From: Lineus longissimus
Lineage: Eukaryota; Nemertea; Pilidiophora; Heteronemertea; Lineidae
DNA: 64,000 bases
NCBI RefSeq assembly: GCF_910592395.1
Contig: NC_088312.1
Coordinates: 18,361,292 to 18,425,291 of the forward strand
Direction: 5' to 3'
The notes under the pieces were generated by a model. It ran no database searches and was not told where the DNA came from. It worked only from the letters and a program-made list of their open reading frames with translations. Within the stretch, counting starts at the first letter, position 1. Each line of letters opens with the position of its first letter. The translations under genes were made by a program, and so were the position numbers. Below, in pieces: positions 1 through 13,136 of this stretch.

Positions 1-1978
1 TGCGAACATAACCCAAATCCACCTTCTCCCTGTTTACCTTGGACTTCTAAACTCGACCTATCTTATGGATTGCCGTCAAGATATCACAAGCATGACCAGG
101 TCTGTTTTCACCCCCCAGGCCCTGATTCAACACAATGTCACTACTTTCAGGCAATATTATCTTAGTTTGTCTCGTCGAGGTTTACAATTTCGGATTGTTT
201 TACTCATCAGTTCACATGCCGCGCAAGCCCCTTAGGTCATTGCCAATATTTGGTGACGTTTTGATTCGTCTGTTAGGCTAGGATTAATCCAGGCTCGTCC
301 CTGGCCCTCAGTATCGCCAAAGCATTGGAACCTATTCTCCGAATGAAATACACGAGTCTGCATGCAAATAGCGAGGTTGAACTCATTGGTCAAAATCAGT
401 TTACTGTAGAATTGCTTGGAAGCTTACCCCTTCTCCGATTTGCTGTTGTACGGATTACCATCATCCGGCCTGGAGCTGATCTACCAGGGATCATATCCGC
501 TTTCGCTAATGTCGCAATATCTTCGACAATATCCATCAGTTCCTGCTCGTGCTGATCGAGAATGGTAATCAACATTTATTTGTTTTGATTGCCACAAGGG
601 ATACCTTTCTGGTTAAAAAACACCTCAGCATTTAGAGTGTTTGGGTCGTTTGGGACTAGATATGTCAATAGGGCTTCCAGGACCTCGGAAATCATTTTCA
701 ACCAATTGATTTTGACCAACGAGTTTCAACTTTGCTTAATTAGCGCATTTGGACACCTCGTTAGATGTTTTTGAGCTTTTGAAAAAAGGGTTTGGCCAAC
801 CCATTTTGCACCCCCTAAGCTTTTCGAGAAGATGAAGAACAGATTCTGGTCGTACTGGTACCAAAACCGGGAAAGAGAATACTACATGTCCGTGCCATGG
901 TAAGAAAGTTGGCAAACTCATCCTTGCTACTACATTCCCCGCATTGGTGGTCAAAGTGCCAATGTCCTTCAGGGTCAGCCGCGGCAGTCCATTCCGTCGT
1001 CCTGATCGTCTCACCTCATGTGGGAGGGACGAGCCCGGTCCACTGCATCCGGAGTGTATGATTTTTGTGTGCCTGAACCACTGATTGCAGTGTTGCTGAA
1101 GCAGCTCCATCATGTGGGCACTCAAAAGTTATTATCACAGTGAGTTTACAGATTAAATAATGCACACCTCAAATAGTTTCATTACCAGGACCGAAAGCTA
1201 TGCTGTTAATAATCAATAAATATGTTTGAGGTTATTCATTCGATATGGTTGTGAAAATGACCACCTTTGTCTTAAGAGTAAATTATGTTGACCATTGGTA
1301 ATTGAGGAATACTGTTAATGGTGAGTGATGTGTTGACATGGCGACTATCAAAACAATATCGTTGAATTGTTGACACGGGGTTTCGCTATGCTTGGATATC
1401 ATTATACCCCTTGGCATTTGAGGATGTCGCGGTCGAGTATTGCAAGGATTATGTACATGAGTCTATTTTTGATGGATTAATTTCATGTGAAATATATCGT
1501 ATGACTATCTCTTGGATGTAAATCAGTGAAATGTCTCTTGGAACTGATGATTAGTGAAATATTGGTAAATTTTTAGTCACCCAGGCAGTTTTGCGATAAC
1601 TCTAAAAAGTTCATTCTGTCCACTGGATTCGAACCAAAGATTGTCTTCATATTGAACGTAAGTGATAAGTGAGATACTAGTAGAAGTTGTGGGCATGCTG
1701 AGTGAAATCTCCTATGACGTTTTTACATTGGAGCTAAAAATAAAAAGTGTGATTCTTTTTTTTTCACCCGACTCCTTCACAATGAATGTTGATAAAAGAA
1801 ATTCGTATTCCTTAGCTTTTCTTTAGTTGATAACTTGATATATATATGTGAGTGCGTGAAATTAGCCTTGGAATTTCATGGGCACGTCTGACCAGCAAAC
1901 ATTTAATTGTCCATGGAAAGGCTTTCGTGGCTTTGTAAGAAAAAGGGTGTAAGTTTGTGAAAATTAGAAGAAAAAACT
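1..1978. other. 5' flank of the locus, no gene seen
   Basis: No reading frame here has coding character. The only structured item is a minus-strand copy of a roughly 80-bp dispersed sequence at 983-1061, described separately. An AT-rich stretch with TATATATA near 1840 precedes the first variable exon by about 135 bases and could be a core promoter, but this is weak. Confidence 0.5.
983..1061 (-). repeat. Dispersed 80-bp conserved sequence, copy C
   Basis: Read on the minus strand it contains TACACTCCGGATGCAGTGGA followed by CCG and CTCGTCCCTC, then a GACGACGGAATGGACTGCC-like end. Two related copies lie at 4678-4752 (plus) and 11498-11574 (minus). In all three the first part reads HSG-R/C-SGP-x-SSL in the same frame. 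This copy has a length change in its second half that shifts the frame relative to the others. Its function is unknown. Confidence 0.6.
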
Positions 1979-2073
1979 ATGAGTGGGAAAGCAAAGAAAG
2001 CAGTGGATTCGATCAGGAAGGCCCGTCGACTTCTTAGCGCATCCTCACCGAGCGCACGGACTAGCTCACCATC
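1979..2073 (+). CDS. ADGB: Variable first exon V1 of androglobin (partial CDS)
   Basis: The ATG at 1979 opens 31 codons plus two bases, ending at a consensus donor (TC|GTAAGT). An in-frame TGA lies about 22 bases upstream, so this is a true start rather than an internal exon. The peptide begins MSGKAKKAVDSIRKARRLLS and ends in a Ser-rich tail (SASSPSARTSSP). It is basic and low in complexity, with no recognised domain. The leftover TC plus the A at 32475 makes a Ser codon and keeps the androglobin frame. Splicing to 32475 is inferred from phase and composition. The alternative is a separate short transcript. Confidence 0.6.
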
Positions 2074-2839
2074 GTAAGTCAAACATCATATTACATTGAT
2101 TTCTTTTCTGGCTCCCTGATTCCTTTCATGTTTTCTCTTTTATATGCTCTGATTTCTCTTACCCTGTATTTAGGCTCACTTTTCGATTAGACTATTTGCT
2201 GTGGGCTTTTCAATTCATCGCCAGAGTATGTCCTATAAGTTAGCCTAAAGGCCGTATTTTGAAGTTGGAAAAAAGTGCCTTGTATGAGACTCTGTGTAGC
2301 TTTTGGCCGTGGGGATCATAAATTTAACGCCTGTTCCTATTCATGAATGTACCTGATGGTAGAAGTGATGGTAACGCCCAGTAGCCTGCATAGCCTACTT
2401 TATGGAGCGTACACTTTGACGTCCGTCGCATGCAACTAAAACTTTCCAAATCTAAATGAACTATAAATTTGATCAATGCAATATACCAGTAAATATCATC
2501 GATTAACCTGTTGGCCATGGCTGTGTCAATTTATTGTATCCGATATTTTCCATTACTGCCTGGTAGCCGGAGGGCCTGGCTTTGTTATGATCTGAATCAG
2601 AGCCAGACATAGTTTGCAGGTGCAGCAGCTTAAATTAAGTACCCAGTGCAGTGAATACAACTGGTACAACACCAGCTTTCTGTGACAGTGATATTCCTCT
2701 TGGCCAAAATTCATCTTGACCCTCAATGTATTGACATTGCTCAGCTCAGCTTCCAAACAACGCGCGTATGGGCGGAGGCTACGGAGGCAATACCGCAGGA
2801 AGTTCAGTAGGCACAAATTCAGCATCAACAGGTCCATTC

Positions 2840-2915
2840 ATGTCCATAGTTCAAAGTCCCCGTAGCAGGGAGAATTTCGTCAGGGGAAACTCCGCATCTA
2901 GCAGAAAGCAAAAAG
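2840..2915 (+). CDS. Possible extra variable first exon (weak candidate)
   Basis: The ATG at 2840 opens a Ser/Arg-rich stretch (MSIVQSPRSRENFVRGNSAS, then SRKQK) up to a mediocre donor, AAAAG|GTGCAT. The composition matches the confirmed cassettes and it lies between V1 and V2. Against it, this donor leaves phase 1. It would fit only if splicing used the second AG of the constant acceptor (CAGAG|CC at 32476/32477), or a weaker phase-2 donor further on. The same frame is open upstream to about 2768. Confidence 0.22.
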
Positions 2916-3058
2916 GTGCATGCTGGTTCGTTCCAAGGACGGCGTGGGTTGTTTTTCACGGGTTGAATGACTGTTCTACACGAACCAATGCATGGTTTGT
3001 CGCAAATAACGAATACACAAACGGATAAGACGATATTCACTTACTTCACACTGCTGCT

Positions 3059-3294
3059 ATGTCAGGCCGACATTCCCGGCGGTACTTCGAGGAAGGTCCA
3101 GCCATGAGACCGACTATAAAAAAGCGTCAGACCGCGCCCGTGGGTCGGGATGACCCCAAACGACACCCTCAGGTGGCGCAGAGGCGTAGCGAGGGGAAGG
3201 ATGGAATCGGACTCTCCCCGGAATGGGGATTGGATACTCTCACTGAGAGTCATAGTAGGAGACCCAGCCGGAGCCCTTTACCGGGGATGATATC
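3059..3294 (+). CDS. ADGB: Variable first exon V2 of androglobin (partial CDS)
   Basis: There are 78 codons from the ATG at 3059 to a consensus donor (TC|GTAAGT), again phase 2. An in-frame TAA lies about 33 bases upstream. The peptide starts MSGRHSRRYFEEGPAMRP and is strongly basic, with internal QRRSEGKDG and near the end SHSRRPSRSPLP, which holds an R-R-x-S kinase consensus. No globular domain is recognised. The stretch at 3166-3179 (CCCTCAGGTGGCGC) resembles the CTCF core motif. A possible acceptor (ATGTCAG|GC) overlaps the start but would give the wrong phase, so I prefer a first-exon reading. The exon is GC-rich against its AT-rich surroundings. Confidence 0.62.
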
Positions 3295-4677
3295 GTAAGT
3301 CTCATTTCCTTCATTTTGTTGTCAAAGAATGCTTTCCTATTGCCAAAGAGCTGTTGTGCTGATATTCCTTCATCTTTTGGTGGGTCCCAAAATAAGTTAC
3401 TTCATTCTCGGTGGGAATAGGTAGTTGTATTCATTACCCAAGCTTTTTCAGAAACAAAATGTTTACGTTCTTTTGGGGCGCTGTGCGAAAACTACTGGTC
3501 GGGGCATGGATTGACGACTGAAATGGTCGTTCCAATGACGTCTTTGCACATCCCTGAAAGGAGTGTGTGTGGACAACAAGTAGAACCGATTTTACAAAGT
3601 TTGGTGTTTCTTGTATCGAAATCTGACTATCGGCAAAACAAACTATCTTTATAATGGGTCAATGACGCCACACATCGAGCCATTGCCTGGCGTCTCTGAT
3701 GGTTTTTGCCGACCCTATCGGTGGTACCGGTGTAGAAGTTTAAAATGTCCTAGGATAGAATGCCCGGGAAACAAAGGATTCTATTATGCGCTTCAATCTC
3801 TGAGCTATTGACGGTCAGAGTCTCTATAGAACCATATTGCAGAATACAATTGGGCCGGACACTTTTTCCAGGGGGGCATTTGTTACTGTTACACCGGCGT
3901 ATCTGGCAAAGGGCCTATTTTTGATACATAGCTTTGGTTTGATTGTAAAAAGCAGTTCGTAAGATGAAGACACAATGTTGGTCTAATATTTCCTTTCCCC
4001 CTTACCAAATAACTATTACTGAAAGCAAGAATGGATAAAGACTACGCTATCAATTCTTGCTGAAAGCGATATCTGATACCATGAATCATATATTTGCAGT
4101 CAATTATCATAACAACTTCAATGCCATTGTTATGCTACCATCAAAAACATTTAACTGCCGAGTCCATCTACTGGTCAATATATGAATGATTACAGAAAGG
4201 AAAATTATCCTTTGAAAGCATAACTTAATGAACTGAATATCTCCTTTGCGATGTCGTGCTTCGCCCATAGTCTTTTGACCTGTTGTGATTGAAATTGATA
4301 AACGACTTACCTTTTCTTAAACCTTAATTGATCGATCAATTTTATTTCTGTGACTTGAATTAATTCTTTGCACAGGAAAGGATTATGAAATGGAAACGCC
4401 GACGATATACGTTTGCGAACTGATATAGGTTTTTTTCTCTGCTTAATTGCTTGTTTGAACTACCAAACGATGTTGCCTTGGGTACTGTGTTTAAATTGAG
4501 AACGTAAAATCCGATGAGTTATTTTATCATTGCTGGGGCTGATTACTACAGTATCAAGTGGGAACGGACAGGAGATGTAATTCAGGTATTGAATTGTGGC
4601 GTTTCTCTGGATTGGACTTGGATATAACTGCAAAACAACATCAAATTCAATTGGACTACATTCAGACCTTAGCCAGG

Positions 4678-4752
4678 GTACACTCCGGACGCAGTGGACC
4701 GGCCTCGTCCCTCACCCTAAGGAAGGACGACCAGGATGACGAAATGGACTCC
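4678..4752 (+). repeat. Dispersed 80-bp conserved sequence, copy A
   Basis: This is the plus-strand copy. It contains CACTCCGGACGCAGTGGACC and GGATGACGAAATGGACTCC. It reads VHSGRSGPASSLTLRKDDQD in an open frame running from 4558 to 4770. A GTAAGG follows the core (TCCA|GTAAGG), but its phase (1) differs from the V exons and the GT is not shared by the other two copies. Confidence 0.6.
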
Positions 4753-6555
4753 AGTAAGGCCATGTCATGATGTGGCGAAGTTCGGCGGACTCGGTCATGA
4801 CAGTCGGATAAGCAATGTGCATCTTGGACTAGGCGCCGTCCCAAATATGAGAAGTAACCTATACGAAGGGAATACCCCCTGATATGACTTTACTTCAAAG
4901 TTACTTTTTGGAACACGTAATGTGTTTTTGCTGAAGTTCCGAACGAGCTATATCTGATGAACCCTTGCTGTGCGAACTGAAGGCATCATTGAGTTGATTT
5001 GATACGATAGGACAACGGGGTATCATTGAATGCTATGGTTGGTACCATGATAGAAAAAAACATTGCTTTTTGAACTGAAAGAATGCTCGGCTTGAGTCAA
5101 TATATCATGAAGGCTACTCATGTTCTTCATTCATTTACCGTTTTTAGGGTCAGGACCCATTTAAGTCATTCATATTGGACATTATTCCTGCTATAATTGT
5201 TGGTAATGACAGAAAAAAGTTTGCTGTGCGAACAACAAGATTGCTATCGTGTGGATTAGGAGATCGTATGAGGCCGTTTACAAGTCTTTCCACATCGTTG
5301 CTAAACATCTCCGTTAACCTTAACGGTGATGCTATTATTCGTGTCGAAGTCACAGATGGGTGTGCTTAATGGGAGTTCGAGCTTTGGTCCGTAAATGTTA
5401 TTAGCATTAACAGCATTGTCTGACGCGTTCTTAACAACGAAAGGGCCTATAATGGAGAAGTCTTCATTATGACACCTTAGCTATAAAGCATATAAAAGTA
5501 CCTGTGTGAACGGAGTTTCCCCCCCAGGAGATATTCCAATGAGATCAGCACAATTGCGGACAAACGTTGTTATGTTAAGACGATTTGGCTTTTATTAGAA
5601 TAAAGCTATACTTTTTCACGGTGGATATAATAAGTGAATTATGTTCTTACGGTAGGTAAACGATCACCGTGTTTATATACTTGTTCGTGGCGAGCTGATT
5701 AACGCGGCCCGACGACTGGAGTCCGAAAACTTGACTCGGACGACAATTTCATGACAGCGCCAGAAGGAGGTGAAAAAGGATACATGCTACTCTTAATGGA
5801 CCTTTTTTGCAGCAAAGTTGACCACCCAACATTATCACTTAGGAGTATCTTACTACCCGTATATATCTTACTATAACAAGGATAATTAGTTGACCAAGTT
5901 TGTGGATGAAAAACGTTCTCATCTACGAACTGAAAATATCATTAAAACAATATCGCAACCCAGATCTCGACGAGTCCCCCGAAATCACCAATACTCGCCA
6001 ATCAGGGAGGGACAATAGTGTCTTCGTCTAGTGCAGGTCAAGAGTATTAGTGCTAACTGTCAGGTCGATAGTCCACCAAATGTATACTCATTTGGAAAGT
6101 CATTCTGGAGATTCAATGGGATATCTTATGAGGAATATAGCCAATACTTGGTGGAATACATGACTTGAACACGTCTAAAACATCTGGTTATTTGGCAATA
6201 TGAGTTATGTTTGCTGTTCTTCTGATAATGTTGCAATAAATCAAAAGGACGGAAGACACGTATTCTTACTTATTGACCATTAACGAAAATCGATCAAAGT
6301 TTCCGCAAGGCATAAACATTTGTATTCTGATAAGTATAGGGCCTTGTGACAACAATTATACCTATTTACCGTGGAAGGTTTCTCTCGACATTGACGTCTC
6401 GACTCAAAGTCAAGCCAAAAAGACATTGCTTAGAGAAAGGATTCAAATCTAACGTTATTTTAAACTGTTAATGAAGCTAAGTGTGTCTTAGTCTTCATTT
6501 GCTTTTTGGATTCTGGAATTTTTCTGTTTAATCAGGGATTTCGGATTAAGGAGTC

Positions 6556-6635
6556 ATGCCGCCAAAGGGGGACAAGCGGGCGAGTCAGGGAGGAGAATCA
6601 AGATCATCATCTTCTGTTGGTCGCCCTAAATCTCA
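6556..6635 (+). CDS. ADGB: Variable first exon V3 of androglobin (partial CDS)
   Basis: There are 26 codons plus two bases from the ATG at 6556 to CA|GTAAGT; CA plus A gives Gln. The peptide begins MPPKGDKRASQGGESRSSSS and ends VGRPKS; it is Ser/Arg/Lys-rich and disordered. A very good acceptor with a pyrimidine tract (TTTTTCTGTTTAATCAG) ends at 6535, and an in-frame TAA lies between it and the ATG. This coding exon may therefore be preceded by a non-coding 5' exon, unlike the other cassettes. Confidence 0.6.
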
Positions 6636-9600
6636 GTAAGTAAACTTAGGTATTATCAGCAATACTGACAGTTGTGATCTATGACTGGATATTTTTGACC
6701 AGGCATGTCGGGAGAGCAAATTTTCCTTTTAGCGTCAGTCCGCATTTGAAAATGCTTAATCATTCAACTACAGAATTTATACGTATATAGATTGTGTTTT
6801 TGTTTCTTACAAGTTTTTCATTCTTTTCGTTAGAAGTAACTGTCCTAGGGAACGTTTTTCCTATACATTTACATTACTATGGGGTTTTGACAAACCGTGC
6901 CATATTGTCACAAAGTTAGAATGGTTACATGAGGGACTTCAACACCGTCACCGTCGCCAGTGATTTTTAAAAAACGGCAGATCAAGCCATCCAGGCCTAT
7001 ACCTGCATGAGGTAACTGCGTCTTTCGTCTTTTTACAGTTTCTCATATAATTATAAACAACCAAGGATTCCCTGATGAATCCTTTATAGAACAAATATGG
7101 ATGGATTTGTGAAGAGCTACTTGGGCCCTTTTGTACGTTGAACATGTAGAGTTTCGCCCATATCCTGTTATCCAAAAATGTGCTAGAATTACTTTTCATG
7201 CTGTTATGGACATATACTAATCACACAGAGAGAGGATATTTTTCATATCAACATCTTCTTGATACAATTCCGTTGATGGACAAATTCGTCTAAAGTTTCC
7301 TTTCTTAAAAACCTAACAGATATTATATTCAAAAGTACCAGACACATTATTTGCGACATACTACAAAATATGCCAAGTTTATTACACATACAACAAGCTT
7401 TATGTACATCAGTTTTCTTTCTACATGCTTGAACAAAACGACTGTCTAACATCCTGTAACGCTCTACCAATAATAACTGTAACCATTGTATATATTTAAG
7501 GTTTTGTTTTGACGATCAAATCCCGTGGGCTGTTTACATACATGTTCATAAAAAGTGCATATGATAAGTTCGCTTTTGGGGCTTATTTCTTTGGAATGCA
7601 CAATCAGGTCGAATAAAAAAATCGTATTGACATGGTATATACCCTGAGGGGAATGTCTTCAGATTATTAAACACGGGCGAAATTGCTGTTTCTAACTTCT
7701 TAATGACTGTTACTTACGTGAAAGATTTTCACGCACGGACGATAATCAGTAAAAAAATTGACTGTGCTAATAGCCACGATATTAATGATCAGCGATTTGG
7801 ATCAGCGATACACCAAGTGCTCGCTCAAACAACCGGTAGCGATTTCTTGTCGCTGTGACCTGCGAAGTAGGCCTATACGACAAAAAATTCAAATGTGTCA
7901 ACCTTGCTGCAATAAGATAAAGCATGTTTTGACAACGATGTTTGCCTAACGTCAACGAAATGTTTTGGGTTTTTTACAGGTTTCTTCCTATATATTGCAT
8001 TACCAGTCGCTCTCAGCAGTCACTTTTCGCTTAAGTATGTATACGTGCTTCAAGTAACTTATATAAGGCCGCTTGCAAATGTTGAATTTCTACACTGATT
8101 AGTCTGAGGAGTACATGTACATTTCTTGCATACCTCTGCAAGGCGTGTTACGAATGAAATGAACAGACCTTAGAAAAAGGAATACAGAGTAATATCCGCG
8201 CAGTTTGATTGTCCTTTCACCACGTGCTTCAAACCAGCGTGAACTTATTTACTTTTTTTCTGATTCCATATTCCCGCGATCCTCAACTTATTTGCGTACT
8301 CTTGATTCTAGACAAGGCCGAAGTCAATAACTAATGGGCATGTACAGCGATGCTAACTTCAACCATTATTGTCCAAAGATCGGGAATGAGTTACTAGAGA
8401 AAGAAAGGAAAGGGGGAATAGGGCCAAAAAGGAATGGACATTTTCAACTAAGCTTGGTACGAGTTGAAAGATTGTTTAGTTCAAGCCAACATTTGTAGGT
8501 GGCTCTTAATGGAATATTCCTTTCTCTCTTCGACATCAGATGTCAGCACGCATTCCTTGGTTACCACACAAAGGCGGCTAACAGCGATAATCCTATGTTC
8601 AAAGACATCAGTGCAAACAGCGAGAAGAGGTTTTTGGTCAGTTTTGTGTGTAGATGAAGACTTAATCTCCTTTGTTAAAGGATGTCTTTTTGCTTTAAGA
8701 CACTGGCCCGAGATTCGATTCATGATTTCATCCCGTATACTATTTCCTGTCAAGAACAATTTGATTCGAAATAAAACACCTGGCCAAATTAATGTTCCGG
8801 TTCAGCCAATTTGTGCACGAGAACACGACACGTGACCGAACCGATGCCGCATCATCGCGTGCCTGCAAAAACAACCTCAATCCAGGGTTTACTGAAGGGT
8901 GGATCCACCTGCCTTTATGTTCATTTGTCGCCCCTCGGGACGAAGTTGTCACAAGGCAGCAACATGCGCAACTCTCAATCAATTTCGTTCAATTTCATTT
9001 TTTGTGTTGATTTGATTGATGGGCCCGAGATGTGATCGATCAGTTGGCGCTGATTGGTCTCCTTTCATTGCCATCCATCAACCCATTGCTATTTTCAATT
9101 GACCGGCTAATGGCGCACAAAGGAAATGAACGCACAAAATATAGTTCCTGTACTTTTTTTCAGGAAACTTATCTTTTATTCACCAAGAAAAGACGACATT
9201 AAAGAAAATCAAAAGAGGAAGTTCAGTACGTGCTCCTTCCTTCAGAATACGCTTTCTTCTGAATTAGGAAAACCAAATCTTGACCCATCAAGAATTGATT
9301 TCAAGCAATGCTGATCGAGCACTCTCGGGGCGCACAGTGAAAGTTTGCTGCTGGTTTAGTTCAAGAAAATACGTGACAATGCTTTGGTTCCGCTGCATGG
9401 TTCAGCTGCATCACCAATTGAGGCATCCTGAACTTTATGGTCTATAAACCCTTTAGCGGAGAATATCTTGATAAGATGCAAACACCTTAATGCATGGTCA
9501 AGATGAAATTGAGGGGGCCTTACTTTTACTGAAAAACCTCTTCGGTTTCATACATGAGTTGGCCGAAAAAGCTCAAAAACCTATAAAGAATTTCTGAGAG

Positions 9601-12600
9601 TTATCGGAGAGACATGGGTCTGTGAACAGTTAAATTTCCGTGGAAATGTACTTTTCAGTCCAAAACATTGCACGGACAAAAATGAAGAAATTATTGCAAA
9701 AATGCTTAAAAGATTGATGTACGTCGTATGTTTCTTCTCAAAACACCAGGGCCATTTTCGTGCCGTTTTTGATTCGCCATGCTCGGTTGGTGTTTCTTTT
9801 TCATAATTGATCGTCTTGCACATGTGGTTATTCATGTGTTAAGAGTGATTCAGTTGTTCTTCACATGCGATTCCGGGACTATAAAATGCCTCCAATTCTG
9901 TATTTGCTGAAAAAAGGACAAAATTACGAAGTTTTGACGAAAAACAGAACATTGTAAAATGATGAACATCGGTTTTTGCATGCAATTCATGTGTTGCATC
10001 ATGGTATAGAAAGTGGCATTCCTAAATAGTAAAGTTATGAGAATTCGTTCTTCCTGCTGCAGGGTTAGATTTTTCAAGCATTCGTTATTTGAATTGGTTT
10101 AAGATTTGTTGAAATTTCATTACGAGCGCGCCAATAATGACGCGTCAACGAGATACGCGTACCGTAGCTGACAGAGATCTGCTGAAATTGATTTCTAGCC
10201 TATACCGAATACCATATTATAAATAATTGTCGAAACTCAAAGCATATACGTATACCAAATTCAGAGTCTTGTCAGTTCGGCAATGGGCGTGATGTATTTT
10301 TGTCCGACAAATTATAGTAATAATCTTATTGAAAACCATTTAACAAAAGTTTAATCACTGGAATAATTTTATACTCTGAGCATTCTTACCTTTATCTAAC
10401 CATTGTCTATAGATATTATATGTATTTCAGCTTCGACTTAGAAAATGAGTTGAGAGATTGCCGGAAAAATTATGTATCCAGCCAGACGAATTCGTTTTTT
10501 GACAGCTTATGCCACCGCGCTCAACTTAAACACCTTCGCTAATTTTGAGAAGAATAAAACGATAAAAATTCGCTTTTGTCATCTTTATCGGATTAGGATG
10601 ATCCCATTGAGTTAGAATCCCTGCAGCAGTCAGACGAAAGATAACTTCACAGTTCGTTTGATTTCAACAAAAGCGCGGTTATTGTCGAACACTTTTATGA
10701 TTTGCCATTCATGACTTTGAGCAGACGATCCTGCCGTCTGTGGGGCTTCTTTTGTAAACGCATTGACTTTTTTCTTTATGAATTTGAAATCCGTTTAGGT
10801 TTACATTTTAAATTTTACGGTGTGCATTTTTGCGATAAGAACAGTATGGAGAAATTACCCTGGTTAGACGCATGCCGACTTATCGGCGGCGAATGTCAGT
10901 CCTAAAGTCTCTTCCTGGTTAGACGAGGCTTTCTAATAGTTCGTACACCCGACCATAAAGAATTTGGGGAAAAAACAAATATCCTATAAATCTCCGAGAA
11001 ACACGAAATTATATATTTAAACTTTCGTTCTTTTATTTATTCATCCCCACCCCTATATCAAAACCCCACCACTATACTCCCTGCTTAACGACAAACTCGA
11101 GAATGAGACCATCAAACAACTATTGCCTTATCCTTATTTTTCTAGCCATGTTGGAAATGGTATAACGCTTCAGTATAAAACAACCGAATAATGTCTCCGC
11201 AGCTTGATTTACACTTGGATCAAGCTGTGGTGGACAAAAACGCGGACCGATGTACTTGCGATTTGGGCGAGTTTGATCGGCGAGCAGTCGACCCCTCGGG
11301 GACCTTTGCCTGACCAGAGTCCTTCAATAAACTCTGGTGGCTATGCTTACTAATACGGTCCGCCTCCCTGCCTGCTTGCTTTCTGCAACAAACACAAACG
11401 CCATTCCAAAAACTATACTCCTGGAACTTGCGTTTTACGATTGAATCCAAAGTTCCGGACATAAAAAGAACCTTGCTAACATTTCCTAGACTCCCGGGGC
11501 AGTCCATTGCGTCATCCAAATTGGATCTCTTCATGATGAGGGACGAGATCGGTCCACTGCGTCCAGAGTGTATCATTTCCATTTGGGAGCAATTAGCTTG
11601 ACACGAAACACCGGCGTCTGATGATGGATCGGACAAAAACAAACACAGCCCACCCCTTAATTCAACTCCAGAAAGCTTATTCACGTTTTACAATATTTAT
11701 TATGATTTATTAGCAAACAATGACAGTCTGCTCTTTTAACTATCTCTGAAAGGGGGGGGGGATGCTAGTGCATGCAAGAAGGTTGGTTGTTTGGTTTTTG
11801 TTTGGTTGGGTGGTTGTTGTTTGGTTGGTTGGTTGGTTGCTGGTTGGTTGTTGTTAGCGTGCACACCCGGTCAGCCGCCAGTGTGGCCGGTGTGCTCCGT
11901 CTTCGGTCAGGTTCCGTCTCCTAGTCTGGTTGCCATTTCCGGCTGACGAGCCCAGACTGCCCGGTTGATTTTGGAGTTTTCTCTCCTATATAGGCTGGTT
12001 GCCTACCAAGGGCTAGAGAGGCCAGTCTCCCCCAGATGTAAGAAGGTGATTTCGTGCTCTTTCATTCCATTTATATAGAATGGGCTATAACCTAAATGAG
12101 GTTAATGGAAATTGCATCAGGGCGGCCATGTTGAATGCATCAAATAGGCTTCTACAGGGATGATATGCACGTACACATGTACGTGTGTACACATCTAACA
12201 TGTCGAATGATGTTCATGAAAATACCAGCGTCTGCCTTCTAGATCAAGCGCGTCTGTATCTTTTGTGGCTTCCCCTCACAAAGACCAGGCTGTGACTGCC
12301 CGTAATTGATAAAGGTTTATTAATTCGATGCCGAATTAGTTTATTCCGAGGCCATGATGATTAATTAGTTAATTAACGTCGTTGATATAGTGAAATTCAA
12401 GTCGGTGTCATTCATAGACATCAAAGGTGTTTTGACGGGCGTTGGCTATACTTGATGAATGAAGAATGGCCGTGAATGATATTCTGGATGAAAGGAAGCT
12501 GATTATTGTACTCCAGATACTCCGCCCGCCGTAGTTTTTATGAACGAACGATGAAATATTGTGCAGCAGTCAATGGAGTCAAAGGCGACACTGTATCCCC

Positions 12601-13136
12601 CCTCCTCACCCCACCCACACAGGCGACACATTACATTTTTCTATAGAGTCAAGATTCGACTTAGAGTCGGATTCGGGGGTTATACAGCATTTACATCGAC
12701 CGTGTTGCATCACCGTCTTAAAGGGATACGCGTTCGTGTTCATTTAATTTACTCCATGATGGCCCTAGGGAAGAAAGAAATACACAATGTCGTATATTGT
12801 AGTTACACGTTATCATGCATGCCAATTGGCCGAAACTCGGCATTTGTAGGATTTATCTGTCTACGATGTAGGGTTGAATATTCAGTGTGTATAAACACAA
12901 TTAGAAATTTTAAAATTCGAATTTTAAAATCTTTCAACGGAAGGAGTACATGTAGGCGTTTAATGACGAATATAAACCGACATGACAAGATTCTATGGAA
13001 TAGCTCAATATCATAACGTGAACATGTGCACTGATTATCAATGACTACGCTATTTTACAATATCGTATGTGACAACAAATAGACAGAGATCGATGTAATA
13101 TCAGTGTAGAATGTTGTCACAGTTTGGCTCTTGTCT
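6636..13136. other. Spacer between V3 and V4, left part; no supported gene
   Basis: Several reading frames of 60-120 codons exist (for example near 8464-8835 and 11220-11684). None has a plausible splice context or recognisable domain. I searched for further phase-2 first exons with consensus donors and saw none. The stretch 11780-11850 is a GGTT/GGTTT simple repeat. Confidence 0.5.
11498..11574 (-). repeat. Dispersed 80-bp conserved sequence, copy B
   Basis: On the minus strand it contains CACTCTGGACGCAGTGGACC followed by GATCTCGTCCCTC and GGATGACGCAATGGACTGCC. It lies in an open frame reading MIHSGRSGPISSLIMKRSNL then DDAMDCPG. It is closer to copy A than to copy C. No transposon termini are visible around it. 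Confidence 0.6.

Noticed and set aside
1615-1650. tRNA-like T-loop (TTCGAATCC on the minus strand near 1628)
   Set aside because: No matching acceptor, D or anticodon arms can be built around it.
4676-4754. Copy A of the 80-bp repeat as an internal exon (CCTTAG acceptor, TCCA|GTAAGG donor)
   Set aside because: It would be phase 1-1 while all neighbouring donors are phase 2, and the donor is not shared by the two other copies.
8464-8835. 123-codon frame, and its overlapping minus frame
   Set aside because: No splice context or recognisable domain; the two strands mirror each other as chance open frames do.
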